Shown in pieces: positions 28,817 to 37,486 of a stretch of DNA of 64,000 nt; the first letter of the stretch is position 1, and every line of letters starts with the position of its first letter. This DNA is from an uncultured Clostridia bacterium (GTDB lineage Bacteria > Bacillota > Clostridia > Oscillospirales > CAG-382). Where the stretch lies: the NCBI GenBank assembly GCA_944375955.1, contig CALWBE010000036.1:1-64000 (forward strand), given 5' to 3'. Made by a program: the position numbers and the translations under genes. A model generated the notes under the pieces. It saw only the letters and a program-made list of their open reading frames with translations, made no database searches and had not been told where the DNA came from.

Positions 28817-30757
28817 TTAAACATTAAGAGTTCTTTCCGCTGTTTCCTTAAGAACGCGCGATGCAAATTCATCAAGCGGTACAGCTCCGCAGTCGCCTTC
28901 CTTGCGTGAACGAACCGCAACTGTTCCTGCCTCTGCCTCTTTGTCACCTATAACCAGCATATACGGTACTTTTTCAAGCTGAGCTTCGCGGATCTTATAT
29001 CCTATCTTTTCACTGCGTCCGTCAAGCTCGCAGCGGATTCCCATTGATTTCAGCTTTTTATATACGCCCTGAGCATATTCATGCTGTCTTTCGCTTATCG
29101 GCAGTATCTTTACCTGTATCGGCGCAAGCCATGTCGGGAATGCTCCGGCATATTTTTCAATAAGCAAAGCTAACGTTCTTTCATAACATCCGATAGATGT
29201 TCTGTGTATAATATACGGATTTTTCTTTGTGCCGTCACGGTCGGTATATTCCATTCCGAACTTTTCCGCAAGCATCTGATCTATCTGTATCGTAATAAGA
29301 GTATCCTCTTTTCCGTATACGTTCTTTATCTGAATATCAAGCTTCGGTCCGTAAAATGCCGCTTCTCCTATACCTATCTTGTAATTTATTCCTATATCAT
29401 CAAGAATATTCTTCATGATACCCTGAGCTTCGTTCCACTGCTCTTCGGTTCCGATATACTTATCCCTGTCCGCAGGATCCCACTGTGAAAAACGATATGA
29501 TACGTCTTCATAAAGACCAAGCGTTTTTAACATGAATATAGTAAGCTCAAGACATCTCTTGAATTCGTCTTCAAGCTGTTCCGGCGTACACATAAGATGT
29601 CCCTCGGATATCGTAAACTGACGCACTCTGATAAGTCCATGCATTTCTCCCGAATCTTCATTTCGGAAAAGCGTAGATGTCTCAGACAGTCTCATAGGCA
29701 GATCACGGTATGAACGCGCTCTGTTAAGATATGCCTGATATTGGAAAGGACATGTCATCGGACGAAGTGCAAAACATTCTTTTCCGTCCTCTTCGCTTCC
29801 CATTACAAACATGCCCTCTTTATAATGATCCCAGTGTCCTGATATCTTATAAAGATCAGACTTTGCCATGAGCGGCGTCTTTGTTATACGCCAGCCCCAG
29901 TCGGCTTCGATATCCTCGACAAATCTCTGCAGCAACTGAATTATTTTCGCTCCCTTAGGAAGCATTATGGGCAGTCCCTGACCTATATAATCTACTGTCG
30001 TGAAAAGCTCAAGCTCTCGTCCCAGTTTATTGTGATCGCGCTTTTTCGCTTCCTCTACACGCGCAAGATACTCGTCAAGCATTGACTGCTTCGGAAATGC
30101 TGTGCCATATATTCTCTGCAGCATTTTGTTTTTTGCGTCGCCTTTCCAGTAGGCTCCGGTACACTGCGTTAATTTTACCGCCTTTATTTTGCCCGTAGAC
30201 ATAAGATGCGGTCCGGCACAAAGATCGGTAAATTCTCCCTGACGGTAAAAGGATATCTCCTCACCTTCAGGCAATTCGTTTATAAGCTCGACCTTATAGT
30301 TCTCTTCCTTTTCTGTCATAAGCTTTACAGCTTCTTCTTTAGGCAAAACAAATCTCTCTATTTTATAATCTTCTTTTATAATTTTTTTCATTTCTTCTTC
30401 AATTTTTGTAAGAATCTCAGGAGAAAATGATATCTCTGAATCTATATCATAATAAAAGCCGTTTTCAATCGCCGGTCCTATCGCAAGCTTTGCGGAAGGA
30501 TAAAGTCTTTTTACCGCCTGCGCCAATACATGAGACGCCGTATGATTATAGGTCCGTTTGCCTTCCTCGCTGTCAAAAGTAAGTATTTCAGCCTCACAGT
30601 CTGAATTTATCTGTGTCGAAAGTTCCGTCACTTTTCCGTTAATCTTCGCCGCAACTGCCGCTCTTGCAAGTCCCGAACTTATTTTTTCGGCAAGCTCAAG
30701 TGCCGTTCCTCCTTCAAATTCAAACAAAGAACCGTCCTTTAATTTAATATTTAACAT
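28817..30757 (-). CDS. thrS: threonyl-tRNA synthetase
   Basis: ThrRS charges tRNA-Thr and edits Ser-tRNA-Thr. The 646 residues comprise a TGS domain (about 1-62), the editing domain with HTASHVLAQAVKRLYP (its HxxxH metal pair) and the class II core with LRPMTCPFQYQAY and YRFSQWDPADRDKY. The anticodon-binding domain begins near PIQVKILPISE. A T-box leader and a perfect promoter lie upstream, so expression should rise when tRNA-Thr is uncharged. The N-terminus MLNIKLKDGSLFEFEGG starts at a single ATG with AAAGGAAG upstream. Confidence 0.97.
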   Translation of the reverse strand: MLNIKLKDGSLFEFEGGTALELAEKISSGLARAAVAAKINGKVTELSTQINSDCEAEILTFDSEEGKRTYNHTASHVLAQAVKRLYPSAKLAIGPAIENGFYYDIDSEISFSPEILTKIEEEMKKIIKEDYKIERFVLPKEEAVKLMTEKEENYKVELINELPEGEEISFYRQGEFTDLCAGPHLMSTGKIKAVKLTQCTGAYWKGDAKNKMLQRIYGTAFPKQSMLDEYLARVEEAKKRDHNKLGRELELFTTVDYIGQGLPIMLPKGAKIIQLLQRFVEDIEADWGWRITKTPLMAKSDLYKISGHWDHYKEGMFVMGSEEDGKECFALRPMTCPFQYQAYLNRARSYRDLPMRLSETSTLFRNEDSGEMHGLIRVRQFTISEGHLMCTPEQLEDEFKRCLELTIFMLKTLGLYEDVSYRFSQWDPADRDKYIGTEEQWNEAQGIMKNILDDIGINYKIGIGEAAFYGPKLDIQIKNVYGKEDTLITIQIDQMLAEKFGMEYTDRDGTKKNPYIIHRTSIGCYERTLALLIEKYAGAFPTWLAPIQVKILPISERQHEYAQGVYKKLKSMGIRCELDGRSEKIGYKIREAQLEKVPYMLVIGDKEAEAGTVAVRSRKEGDCGAVPLDEFASRVLKETAERTLNV

Positions 30758-30819
30758 TTTAATTCAACGCTTCCTTTCAGTATTATAATTATAAATATTT
30801 TTTTCTAAAATTAAAAACA

Positions 30820-31065
30820 ACAAAAAACCCCGCAGAATAATTCCGCGGGGCGTATAAAAATTACGCTGTTCCACCCGTTTTCGACAAACCGTCAATATAT
30901 AAAAACGGTTTATCCTCATTTCACGCCTTAACGCGGCACACGCCGGAGCATTTCCTCACCGGAGCAAAAAAGCGGTAAGTCCGGATCCTTCCGTAAATGT
31001 CTTTCACCAAGTGACATTCTCTCTTGACGGGGAAAACCTGACCCTTGTCTTTTTTATGGCTTATA
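30820..31065 (-). promoter_or_regulatory. T-box riboswitch leader of thrS
   Basis: Read on the minus strand, the 245-base leader holds the T-box core GGGTGGAACAGCG (30863-30876 region). A GC-rich terminator stem with a T-run comes directly after it. A stem I apical pattern (CACTTGGTGAAAG, near 31005) lies upstream. The T-box would pair with the acceptor end of uncharged tRNA and switch the terminator off. A threonine codon ACC at 30974-30976 is a candidate specifier, but I have not folded stem I. Position directly upstream of thrS supports the Thr assignment. Confidence 0.88.
30822..30850 (-). terminator. T-box regulated terminator before thrS
   Basis: On the minus strand CCCCGC pairs with GCGGGG around GGAATTATTCT (itself able to pair), followed by TTTTTTG. 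It is the terminator half of the thrS T-box. Confidence 0.88.
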
Positions 31066-31070
31066 AATGT

Positions 31071-31099
31071 ATTATAGTTTTGTTTTTTCGATTTGTCAA
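31071..31099 (-). promoter_or_regulatory. consensus promoter for thrS
   Basis: On the minus strand TTGACA (31094-31099) and TATAAT (31071-31076) have 17-base spacing, a perfect vegetative promoter. Transcription would start near 31064, at the first base of the T-box leader. Confidence 0.87.
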
Positions 31100-31215
31100 G
31101 TCTTTATGCTATTTTCTCTTTGTGTTTTATATGCTAAATAAATAAGATTTTTACTTATTTATCGATAAAATCAAATTTGCTATGTTTTTATATAATTTTT
31201 AAAAGTTTCGCTCTG

Positions 31216-31244
31216 TTGCAAAAATTTTTTTATTATGATAAAAT
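31216..31244 (+). promoter_or_regulatory. candidate promoter for the HAD hydrolase gene
   Basis: TTGCAA at 31216-31221 and TAAAAT at 31239-31244 are spaced by 17 bases, 84 bases before the start codon. Confidence 0.55.
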
Positions 31245-31327
31245 ATACCCGAAAATATAATATTAAATTTTTTAGGCTTTTTTATAATTTATAAAAATAT
31301 ATGCCAAAATATATTTTGGAGAATATT

Positions 31328-31978
31328 ATGAAATATAAAAATATAATTTTTGATCTCGACGGTACTTTGACCGACTCCGGTCCCGGTATACGCAATGGCG
31401 TTTCGCATGCTTTGAAAAGATTCGGCATAGGCCCGAAAGATACCGCTTTTTTAAACAAATTTATAGGTCCTCCGCTTTTTGACAGCTTTGTAAACTTCTG
31501 CGGCATACCTCCCGAAGAAGCCGTAAAAGGCGAAGCGTTTTTTCGTGAATATTATCAGGATAAGGGAATTTTCGAAAATTCTCTCTACGACGGTATCTAT
31601 TCCTCCCTTGAAAAACTTTACGGCGCCGGTCTTTCACTGTATATCGCCACGTCAAAACCGGAATTTATGGCTGTTACAGTCGCTGAACATTTCGGTATTA
31701 AAAAATTTTTCCGGGATATCCGCGGTTCTGTTCCGGAAGACGGACTTTCAGATAAAAAAGACGTCATCGCGCAGCTTTTGATCTCCCATCCGGAAATTTC
31801 AAAAAATAACTCGGTTATGGTCGGAGACAGAAAACACGACATTCTCGGAGCAAAAGCGCATAATATTCCCTGTATTACAGTACTATGGGGATATGGTTCC
31901 CAGCAGGAATTCTTGAAGTACGGCTCGCTTTTGTCTGTTGATTCCCCTGATAACCTTGCAAAAGTTTTGCTCAGCTAA
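31328..31978 (+). CDS. HAD-superfamily phosphatase (phosphoglycolate phosphatase-like)
   Basis: A haloacid-dehalogenase-type phosphatase of 216 residues. Motif I is IFDLDGTLTDSG with the nucleophile Asp. Motif II is YIATSK and motif IV is GDRKHDILGAKAHNI. The small helical cap between motifs I and II fits the Gph/PGP subgroup. The substrate cannot be told and might be phosphoglycolate, a sugar phosphate or a nucleotide. I chose the ATG at 31328, which follows TTGGAG; an earlier in-frame ATG at 31301 has no ribosome site. It stands alone with its own candidate promoter. Confidence 0.88.
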   Translation: MKYKNIIFDLDGTLTDSGPGIRNGVSHALKRFGIGPKDTAFLNKFIGPPLFDSFVNFCGIPPEEAVKGEAFFREYYQDKGIFENSLYDGIYSSLEKLYGAGLSLYIATSKPEFMAVTVAEHFGIKKFFRDIRGSVPEDGLSDKKDVIAQLLISHPEISKNNSVMVGDRKHDILGAKAHNIPCITVLWGYGSQQEFLKYGSLLSVDSPDNLAKVLLS

Positions 31979-32004
31979 TTCTTTTATGCAATAGGACCCA
32001 TTGT

Positions 32005-32301
32005 TCATAGTCCTGCTGCTTGAAGTAGATATGCCGCTGTAAAACTTATTACAGATCCCGCGAAAAAACCATATAAAAACAATCTTTTTGAAAACTTTTT
32101 GCCTGACGAAAGACGTTCATATTTCCCGCTTCCGCCGCATGCCGCTTCGTTTATTATCCTGTTGGCTTCTTCTATAAAATCCCTTTCTGTACTGATATTG
32201 CATATTCCGCGGCGAGTTTTTAATACAAAATATGCTTCTTCAAAAAGATCGCTTCCGGTATCTTTTAACATTATCATTCTTTTTGAACAACCTTTTATCA
32301 T
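32005..32301 (-). CDS. small protein with C-terminal membrane anchor, unknown function
   Basis: I do not recognise this 98-residue protein with certainty. The first 75 residues are charged and mainly helical (SDLFEEAYFVLKT, FIEEANRIINEAA). Residues about 76-96 are a single hydrophobic helix ending at the C-terminus, so it looks tail-anchored with the body in the cytosol. AGAGGA lies nine bases before the ATG at 32301, supporting a real gene. The stop lies 26 bases from the end of the converging HAD gene, and its start is divergent from the TRIC-like channel gene. Confidence 0.65.
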   Translation of the reverse strand: MIKGCSKRMIMLKDTGSDLFEEAYFVLKTRRGICNISTERDFIEEANRIINEAACGGSGKYERLSSGKKFSKRLFLYGFFAGSVISFTAAYLLQAAGL

Positions 32302-32407
32302 CTTTAACGGTCCTCTTTTCATCTTTTTTGTTTTTTGGCTGCTTTTTTTCGTTTTGGCATTATTTTCCCCGTTTTTAACTTTGTTTATTCATCTGAGGTG
32401 TTTATTT

Positions 32408-33049
32408 ATGGATATGGGCGAAATAATTTATAATACCGTAGTTCTTATAGGAACCGCAGCTTTTGCCGTGTCGGGAGCTATGAGTGCGGTAAGCCGTAAG
32501 CTTGATATGTTCGGAGTCGTTTTCGTTGGAGCTGTTACCGCTCTCGGCGGCGGTGTTGTCCGCGATGTTCTTTTGGGAAGCCTCCCTCCCGTAATGTTCA
32601 GAAATTACAGTTATCTTATAACTGCTGTCTTTTTTTCACTTGCTGTTTTTTTCTCAGCTTATTTCTTTAAGGAAAAATACAGCGCTTCCGCAGCTGCAAT
32701 TGATAAGATAAACAATGTTTTTGATGCCGCCGGTCTCGGGCCTTTTACCGTGATGGGAGTTGACGCTGCTATTGCTTCAGGCTTCGGCAGCAACTGCTTT
32801 TTCTGTATTTTCCTCGGTATGACCACCGGTATAGGAGGCGGTATCTTCCGGGATATGCTGACAGCTTCTACTCCTTCGGTTTTAAAAAAACATGTCTATG
32901 CCGTCGCTTCGATCGCAGGAGCATGTCTGTATTATTTTTTGTATGTTTTCTCCTTTTCTTCAGCTTTATCTCTTATTTTCTCATCTCTGCTTGTCTTTCT
33001 GATAAGAATACTTGCTACTCATTATAAGTGGAATTTTCCTACAGCCTAA
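32408..33049 (+). CDS. TRIC/YadS-family (UPF0126) membrane protein
   Basis: A trimeric intracellular cation channel-like protein with seven predicted membrane helices in two homologous halves. Each half holds the family signature: GGGVVRDVLLG near residue 47 and GGGIFRDMLT near residue 137. Bacterial relatives conduct potassium or glycine in some reports, so function is uncertain. The start at 32408 follows GAGGTG. An open frame extends about 100 codons further upstream but shows no membrane-protein homology and overlaps the opposite-strand gene. Length is 213 residues, normal for the family. Confidence 0.9.
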   Translation: MDMGEIIYNTVVLIGTAAFAVSGAMSAVSRKLDMFGVVFVGAVTALGGGVVRDVLLGSLPPVMFRNYSYLITAVFFSLAVFFSAYFFKEKYSASAAAIDKINNVFDAAGLGPFTVMGVDAAIASGFGSNCFFCIFLGMTTGIGGGIFRDMLTASTPSVLKKHVYAVASIAGACLYYFLYVFSFSSALSLIFSSLLVFLIRILATHYKWNFPTA

Positions 33050-33122
33050 ACTGCTTTTAACTCTTTTTTTCATTTTAATTTTTTATTGCTGCTAAAAAAC
33101 CCTCAAATTTCCTTAAAAGCTA

Positions 33123-33151
33123 TTGCATTTCATTTTTTTATGTGATATAAT
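33123..33151 (+). promoter_or_regulatory. candidate promoter for secG
   Basis: TTGCAT at 33123-33128 and TATAAT at 33146-33151 are spaced by 17 bases, followed by a roughly 100-base leader before the GTG start of secG. Confidence 0.65.
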
Positions 33152-33258
33152 ATATGAGCTGATTCTCTGGTTTTACGGAATTTTTTGTATTTAGTTTATT
33201 TCGGACGGAACTTTATCCGTGCCGCAGGATTTTTAATTTTTTGGAGGTCTAACCTATC

Positions 33259-33834
33259 GTGAACACAATCAATATCGTACTTGGAATACTTTTACTTGTT
33301 ATGGCGGTTTTCCTTGTTATCACTATTTTGCTTCAGAGCAGCAAGGATCACAGAATATCCGGAACTATTATGGGCAGCGCTGAAACCTTCTTCGGCAAGC
33401 AAAAAGGAAAGACTATCGACGGTGTGCTCAATAAGCTTACAGCTGTTGTCTGCATTCTTTTCTTCGTAAGCGTGCTTGCAATGTATGTTACGAGCGATAA
33501 TACAAATAAGGTCAGCATTCCCGATAACAGCGGCAATTTAGTCACCGACGGACAAGACAATGATATATCCGCAGATGCCGATACCGATGCTGATGCAAAT
33601 GCTGACGCTGACGCTAATGCTGATGCTGATGCAAACACTGACGCTGACGCTAATGCTGACGCTGACGCTAATGCTGACGTAAACACCGACGCTGACGCTA
33701 ATGCTGACGCTGACGCTAATGCTGATGCAAATACTGACGCTGACGCTAATGCTGACGTAAACACTAACGCTGATGCAAATGCAAATGCAAATGCTAACAC
33801 TGAAGCAGAAACAAATAATACTGCTGCAGAATAA
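33259..33834 (+). CDS. secG: SecG subunit of the Sec translocon with long ADADAN-repeat tail
   Basis: SecG assists SecYEG in protein export. Residues 1-80 are a standard SecG: helix one at about 4-26, the conserved [20 protein letters not shown] loop, then helix two at about 57-77. The remaining 110 residues are almost only Asp, Ala, Asn and Thr in a hexapeptide repeat, against a usual family length near 75-80. With both SecG termini outside the cell, the tail would be extracytoplasmic and acidic. The GTG start follows GGAGG by 11 bases. The gene is monocistronic, with promoter and terminator. The smpB-rnr neighbours common elsewhere are absent. Confidence 0.93.
   Translation: MNTINIVLGILLLVMAVFLVITILLQSSKDHRISGTIMGSAETFFGKQKGKTIDGVLNKLTAVVCILFFVSVLAMYVTSDNTNKVSIPDNSGNLVTDGQDNDISADADTDADANADADANADADANTDADANADADANADVNTDADANADADANADANTDADANADVNTNADANANANANTEAETNNTAAE
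33571..33795 (+). repeat. tandem 18-bp repeat encoding ADADAN within secG
   Basis: Variants of the 18-mer GCTGACGCTGACGCTAAT follow each other for about 220 bases. Synonymous GAT/GAC and GCT/GCA changes, plus AAC/ACT (Asn/Thr) and GTA (Val) substitutions, mark the older copies. All units are multiples of three bases, so changes in copy number keep the frame. Confidence 0.95.
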
Positions 33835-33853
33835 GATAATTATTTAAAATAAG

Positions 33854-33883
33854 ACTGCCGGAATTATCCGGCAGTTTTTTTTT
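33854..33883 (+). terminator. intrinsic terminator after secG
   Basis: ACTGCCGGA at 33854-33862 pairs perfectly with TCCGGCAGT at 33867-33875 around four bases, followed by nine T. Confidence 0.9.
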
Positions 33884-34039
33884 CGCAAAAAATTTCTGTA
33901 TTAAAAAATACTACATAAACACAAAAAATAATACTTTTTATTAAAATTAAAAAAAGCTTAATTTTTTACATTAGCATCTTAATAACAACAATTTTTTCTT
34001 TTATAATACAAAATAATTAAATATGTTAGACAAAACATA

Positions 34040-34068
34040 TTGACCGCGTTACAAAAAAAATGTATAAT
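34040..34068 (+). promoter_or_regulatory. candidate promoter for the LytM-like gene
   Basis: TTGACC at 34040-34045 and TATAAT at 34063-34068 are spaced by 17 bases, about 60 bases before the start codon. Confidence 0.68.
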
Positions 34069-34130
34069 ATTATTTGTAGAGTTATAGTCGCATGATTTTT
34101 ATATAACCTTTGATGAAAGGAATTTTTGCC

Positions 34131-35810
34131 ATGCTGAAAAAATCCACTTATATTATGCTTAGCCTGCTTTTGTGTATCCCTCTGATATTTATAATATATT
34201 TTTCACTCGCTATTGATACCGAAAAACCTACCCAGTCATCTTTGCTGGGACTTACGGTTACAAGCAGGGACGGATTTAAATTTACTTACACTGAACAGGA
34301 AGATCTTTCGGTTTATCTTTCTGTCATTTCAAATTCAAAGAAAACCGAAAATCCGGTGCGCGACCTGTCTGCAGTGAATCCGACAGTTGTAACGCATACT
34401 GAAAAAGACGCCGAATCAAACTATAATTATTATATGTCATTAGATACGGAGGCATGTTATTTTTCAGATACAAAGGGCAGTTATTATCAGATAGACAGCC
34501 GCGATGCTGCTTTGCTTGCCGCAAGACCGGAATTTTCATATCTGTATGAAAATTATACGGTTCCTACTCTTACTGTTTCATCTCCCGGCGGCAACTATTC
34601 TTTAGGAGCAAAGGAAGGCGCTGAATGGAAATTCAAACGCGCCGGAGAATTTGCCGACGGATTTGTAACCGAAACAGAAGATCCCGGAACCATTGCCTTT
34701 AAAAAAGATGATTCTTTGTCACTTAGTTTTTCAACGCTACCGACCAAATGTACGCTTACCGTTTATAACGGCGCGATAACTCTGCATTCTGCAGAATGGG
34801 CTTCTTTTGAGGACGGCGATGATATATCCTCTAAGCTTTTGTCCTCTCTTAACAATAAAATTTCCTATACCGCGGATACTCCGCTGACATGTGAAATTTC
34901 AGCCGAATGGGTAGACAGCGGAAGCAGTAATTGCTATGGAACTGCATCTTACACAGCAAATCTTCTTTTTGACGTTCCAGTATCATGCGAAACGGTAGAT
35001 GCAAGATTGTCGCCCGGTGAATTTACCTTCTTAAAGCTTTACAATCTCAACGACGATCAAACCGTTACGCTTGTTTCGGACGATCCGGCGTTTACGCTGC
35101 CCGAATCGAGAGTTCATAAAATCGACGATATGACTTTCGTATTTCTGCCGATCGATCTGTCCTCTGCTGCCGGCACATACAATGTAAGAGTTGTCGCGGG
35201 AGACGAAGAAACTTCTTTCAAAATTACCGTCAACAGTAAAAATTTCCCGTCAGCTACCATCGGTCAGATTCATGGTATGGCAGGATATGATTCATCTAAA
35301 AATGAATTTACATCGCTTATTTCACGTCTTACAGCACAAAGCGTAAACGAGCACTTATGGAATGACGCTAAAGTTTCTGGAAGCGACAACAAGTATAAGT
35401 TTGTTGCTCCTATTGCAGACGCCGCAGTAGGATCTCCTGCTTTCGGCACTAAAATAACAGAGGATCCCAATCTTCTTTCTTCCACTCCTTATATTCAGAC
35501 CGGTATATTGCTCGAAGCCGCAGAAGGTACTGATGTTCATGCTACCGCTTCCGGAAATGTTATATATGTGGGTGAACTTTCATATTCAGGCAAGATGGTA
35601 GTTATAGACCACGGTTTCGGCATGCTTTCGGTATATGAAAATCTTTCCGAAATCTCAGTAAACACCGGAGATTCGGTTGAAATGAACTCTGTTATCGGAA
35701 AAACCGGAAAAACCGGATATATCTTTAATGCAGGTACTCGCTTCTCTCTCTGCCTTGAAGGTGTATTTATAAATCCTGCTACAAACTATAATTACGGAAT
35801 TTCCTATTAA
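34131..35810 (+). CDS. membrane-anchored protein with degenerate LytM/M23 domain
   Basis: A 559-residue envelope protein with an N-terminal membrane helix (about residues 5-27). A long unassigned extracytoplasmic part rich in beta-strand-like sequence follows. The C-terminal M23-like beta domain (about 455-555) contains EGTDVHATASGNVIYVG, VVIDHGFGMLSVYENL and VIGKTGKTG. The zinc ligands of active endopeptidases are not preserved: HxGxD reads TGILLEA and the terminal HLH reads FSLCLEG. It may therefore act as a regulator or scaffold for an amidase, as EnvC-type factors do. That role is inference. I chose ATG 34131, with AAGGAA upstream. Confidence 0.8.
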   Translation: MLKKSTYIMLSLLLCIPLIFIIYFSLAIDTEKPTQSSLLGLTVTSRDGFKFTYTEQEDLSVYLSVISNSKKTENPVRDLSAVNPTVVTHTEKDAESNYNYYMSLDTEACYFSDTKGSYYQIDSRDAALLAARPEFSYLYENYTVPTLTVSSPGGNYSLGAKEGAEWKFKRAGEFADGFVTETEDPGTIAFKKDDSLSLSFSTLPTKCTLTVYNGAITLHSAEWASFEDGDDISSKLLSSLNNKISYTADTPLTCEISAEWVDSGSSNCYGTASYTANLLFDVPVSCETVDARLSPGEFTFLKLYNLNDDQTVTLVSDDPAFTLPESRVHKIDDMTFVFLPIDLSSAAGTYNVRVVAGDEETSFKITVNSKNFPSATIGQIHGMAGYDSSKNEFTSLISRLTAQSVNEHLWNDAKVSGSDNKYKFVAPIADAAVGSPAFGTKITEDPNLLSSTPYIQTGILLEAAEGTDVHATASGNVIYVGELSYSGKMVVIDHGFGMLSVYENLSEISVNTGDSVEMNSVIGKTGKTGYIFNAGTRFSLCLEGVFINPATNYNYGISY

Positions 35811-35893
35811 TATAAAAAGCTCAATTCTGATTTTTTAAAAAAATTACCGTATATTCAGGTTTTTAAATAAGCTAAAAATTTTAATTATAAAAA

Positions 35894-35928
35894 AAGACAG
35901 TCTTAAAAATTAAAGGCTGTCTTTTTTT
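35894..35928 (+). terminator. intrinsic terminator after the LytM-like gene
   Basis: AAGACAG at 35894-35900 pairs with CTGTCTT at 35917-35923, with a CTT/AAAG inner stem, followed by a T-run. Confidence 0.85.
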
Positions 35929-36011
35929 GAAATTTTTTCTATATTTGGAAAATTTTTCATAGGAACTTGATTTAATTATTATTCGTCAAAATATTCAGCT
36001 TATAAAAAATA

Positions 36012-36039
36012 TCCTCCGTTATTTTTATTAAACGGAGGA
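36012..36039 (-). terminator. hairpin after nrdR
   Basis: CCTCCGTT at 36012-36019 pairs with AACGGAGG at 36032-36039 around a 12-base AT loop. On the minus strand ATATTTTTTATA follows, so it can end nrdR transcription. Confidence 0.65.
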
Positions 36040-36073
36040 AGCCTTTTATTCGGTTTTTTTATTCTGCGTCAAT

Positions 36074-36535
36074 TTATTTTTTCCCGTCGTCAAGAAGCTT
36101 TTTAAGCTCTTCCATAAAGGTATTGATATCCTTAAATTGACGGTATACCGAAGCAAAACGCACATATGCCACCTCGTCGAGATCTTTGAGTTTTTCCATG
36201 ACGAGTTCTCCAATCTCGGAAGAAGGCACTTCACTGCGCATTGTGCTCTGAAGATACATTTCTGTTTCGTTTACTATGTTTTCAATCTGCTTTACGGATA
36301 CCGGTCTTTTCTCACACGCCCGGATCATTCCTTTAATAAGTTTTGTCCGGTCAAAAATTTCACGTGTTCCGTTCTTTTTTACTACAACAAAATTCATATT
36401 TTCTATCGTTTCAAATGTTGTAAATCTTTTCTGACACGACAAACATTCGCGGCGGCGGCGTATACTGGTTCCGTCTGATGAAGGACGCGAATCAAGAACT
36501 TTACTTTCAAGATTTCCGCATGCAGGGCATTTCAT
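36074..36535 (-). CDS. nrdR: transcriptional repressor NrdR
   Basis: NrdR represses ribonucleotide reductase genes in response to ATP/dATP balance. The 153 residues begin with a zinc ribbon (Cys3, Cys6, then CLSC near 31-34), including VLDSRPSSDGTSIRRRRECL. The ATP-cone follows from about residue 48 and contains VVKKNGTREIFDRTKLIKGM. A GGAGGC site lies 12 bases before the ATG. No nrd reductase gene is in the window, so its targets are elsewhere. Its hairpin terminator suggests a single-gene unit or the last gene of one starting at 37.4 kb. Confidence 0.95.
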   Translation of the reverse strand: MKCPACGNLESKVLDSRPSSDGTSIRRRRECLSCQKRFTTFETIENMNFVVVKKNGTREIFDRTKLIKGMIRACEKRPVSVKQIENIVNETEMYLQSTMRSEVPSSEIGELVMEKLKDLDEVAYVRFASVYRQFKDINTFMEELKKLLDDGKK

Positions 36536-36606
36536 TTGCTTTTTCTGCCTCCTTTCAATTGTTGCTTTTATTTATTGCACACTTAAGTTAAATAAGTTTT
36601 GCAAAA

Positions 36607-37425
36607 TCATCTATATATTTTCGCCGTTTTGCAAAACACAGCTTCTGTTTTTGCGATACAGCGGCAAAGATCTTCTTTACCGCTGAAATTTGTGCGGTAT
36701 ACTTCCAAAATATAATCTCCGCTGTAATTTATCTTATCAAGTTTATTTTTCACATCCAAAAAATCAATGTTTCCTTCAAAAGGCAAACAGCATTCATGTT
36801 CGCCGTAATCGTTTATGTGAATATGGCACAGCCGATCACCCATGGCTGTAATTATATCACCATAATCCTGCCTTGCACGGACAGCCTGCTTTAAATCAAA
36901 GGTATATTTTAGATCGGGAACAAGCCTGCGCAGTTTTTTTATATGCTCTGCACTGTGGCTGCGATGATTATTTACATTTTCCTGAGTAAATACAAGCCCA
37001 AACTGTTTTGCCGTTTCTATAAGACGTCCGTAACTTTCACATATACAGTCATCATCCGCAAGACCTCTTGAAAATGTCGGTGTATTTCTCTCGCCGTGAA
37101 ACACAAAATATTTAGCTCCTAAATAGGATGCGCCTTCAAAGAAACGCTTGTACATTTCTATCCCGTCGGCAACTCTTTCTTTATATTCCGAAAAAAACAA
37201 AAGACTTTCAAATGCCGACGTATACGGATGAAATGAAATTATCTCGGTAGAATGCGCTTTTGCTTCGGCAACATACCGGTCAAGATTCTCCTTTTTTATC
37301 TCATCAAGAGAATTCATAAATATCTCAGTTACCGGAACATTTGCAGACAGTACGTCGAGAAATGACAGATATGTATCCTGCGGATAATAGCAGGCAGTAG
37401 ATATTCCGACACGTGACAAATTCAT
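36607..37425 (-). CDS. sugar phosphate isomerase/epimerase-like TIM-barrel protein
   Basis: A xylose-isomerase-like (AP endonuclease family 2) TIM barrel of about 272 residues. The metal-ligand positions of the fold are recognisable: FVFHGER, VFTQENVNNHR, KYTFDLKQAVR, CHIHINDYG and YILEVYR. The barrel fits sugar epimerases or isomerases better than endonuclease IV, whose full set of histidines is absent. Substrate is unknown. The start is ATG 37425; a GTG at 37431 adds two residues. It precedes nrdR with a 71-base gap. No sugar genes lie nearby to suggest a pathway. Confidence 0.82.
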   Translation of the reverse strand: MNLSRVGISTACYYPQDTYLSFLDVLSANVPVTEIFMNSLDEIKKENLDRYVAEAKAHSTEIISFHPYTSAFESLLFFSEYKERVADGIEMYKRFFEGASYLGAKYFVFHGERNTPTFSRGLADDDCICESYGRLIETAKQFGLVFTQENVNNHRSHSAEHIKKLRRLVPDLKYTFDLKQAVRARQDYGDIITAMGDRLCHIHINDYGEHECCLPFEGNIDFLDVKNKLDKINYSGDYILEVYRTNFSGKEDLCRCIAKTEAVFCKTAKIYR

Positions 37426-37486
37426 ATTCACTCTTTTCTATAAAAACATTTAACTTTTTAATTCTAAATTCGTCAGGAGCGTAGCT

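Noticed and set aside
32099-32407. Upstream extension of the TRIC-like gene
   Set aside because: It overlaps the opposite-strand small gene, and the family begins at MDMGEIIYN, which has its own GAGGTG site.
33571-33795. Possible CRISPR array
   Set aside because: Units are contiguous, without spacers, and keep one protein frame.
33348-33800. Open frame of 150 codons antisense to secG
   Set aside because: It is the shadow of the repeat tail (Ala/Ser-rich) with no independent start signal.
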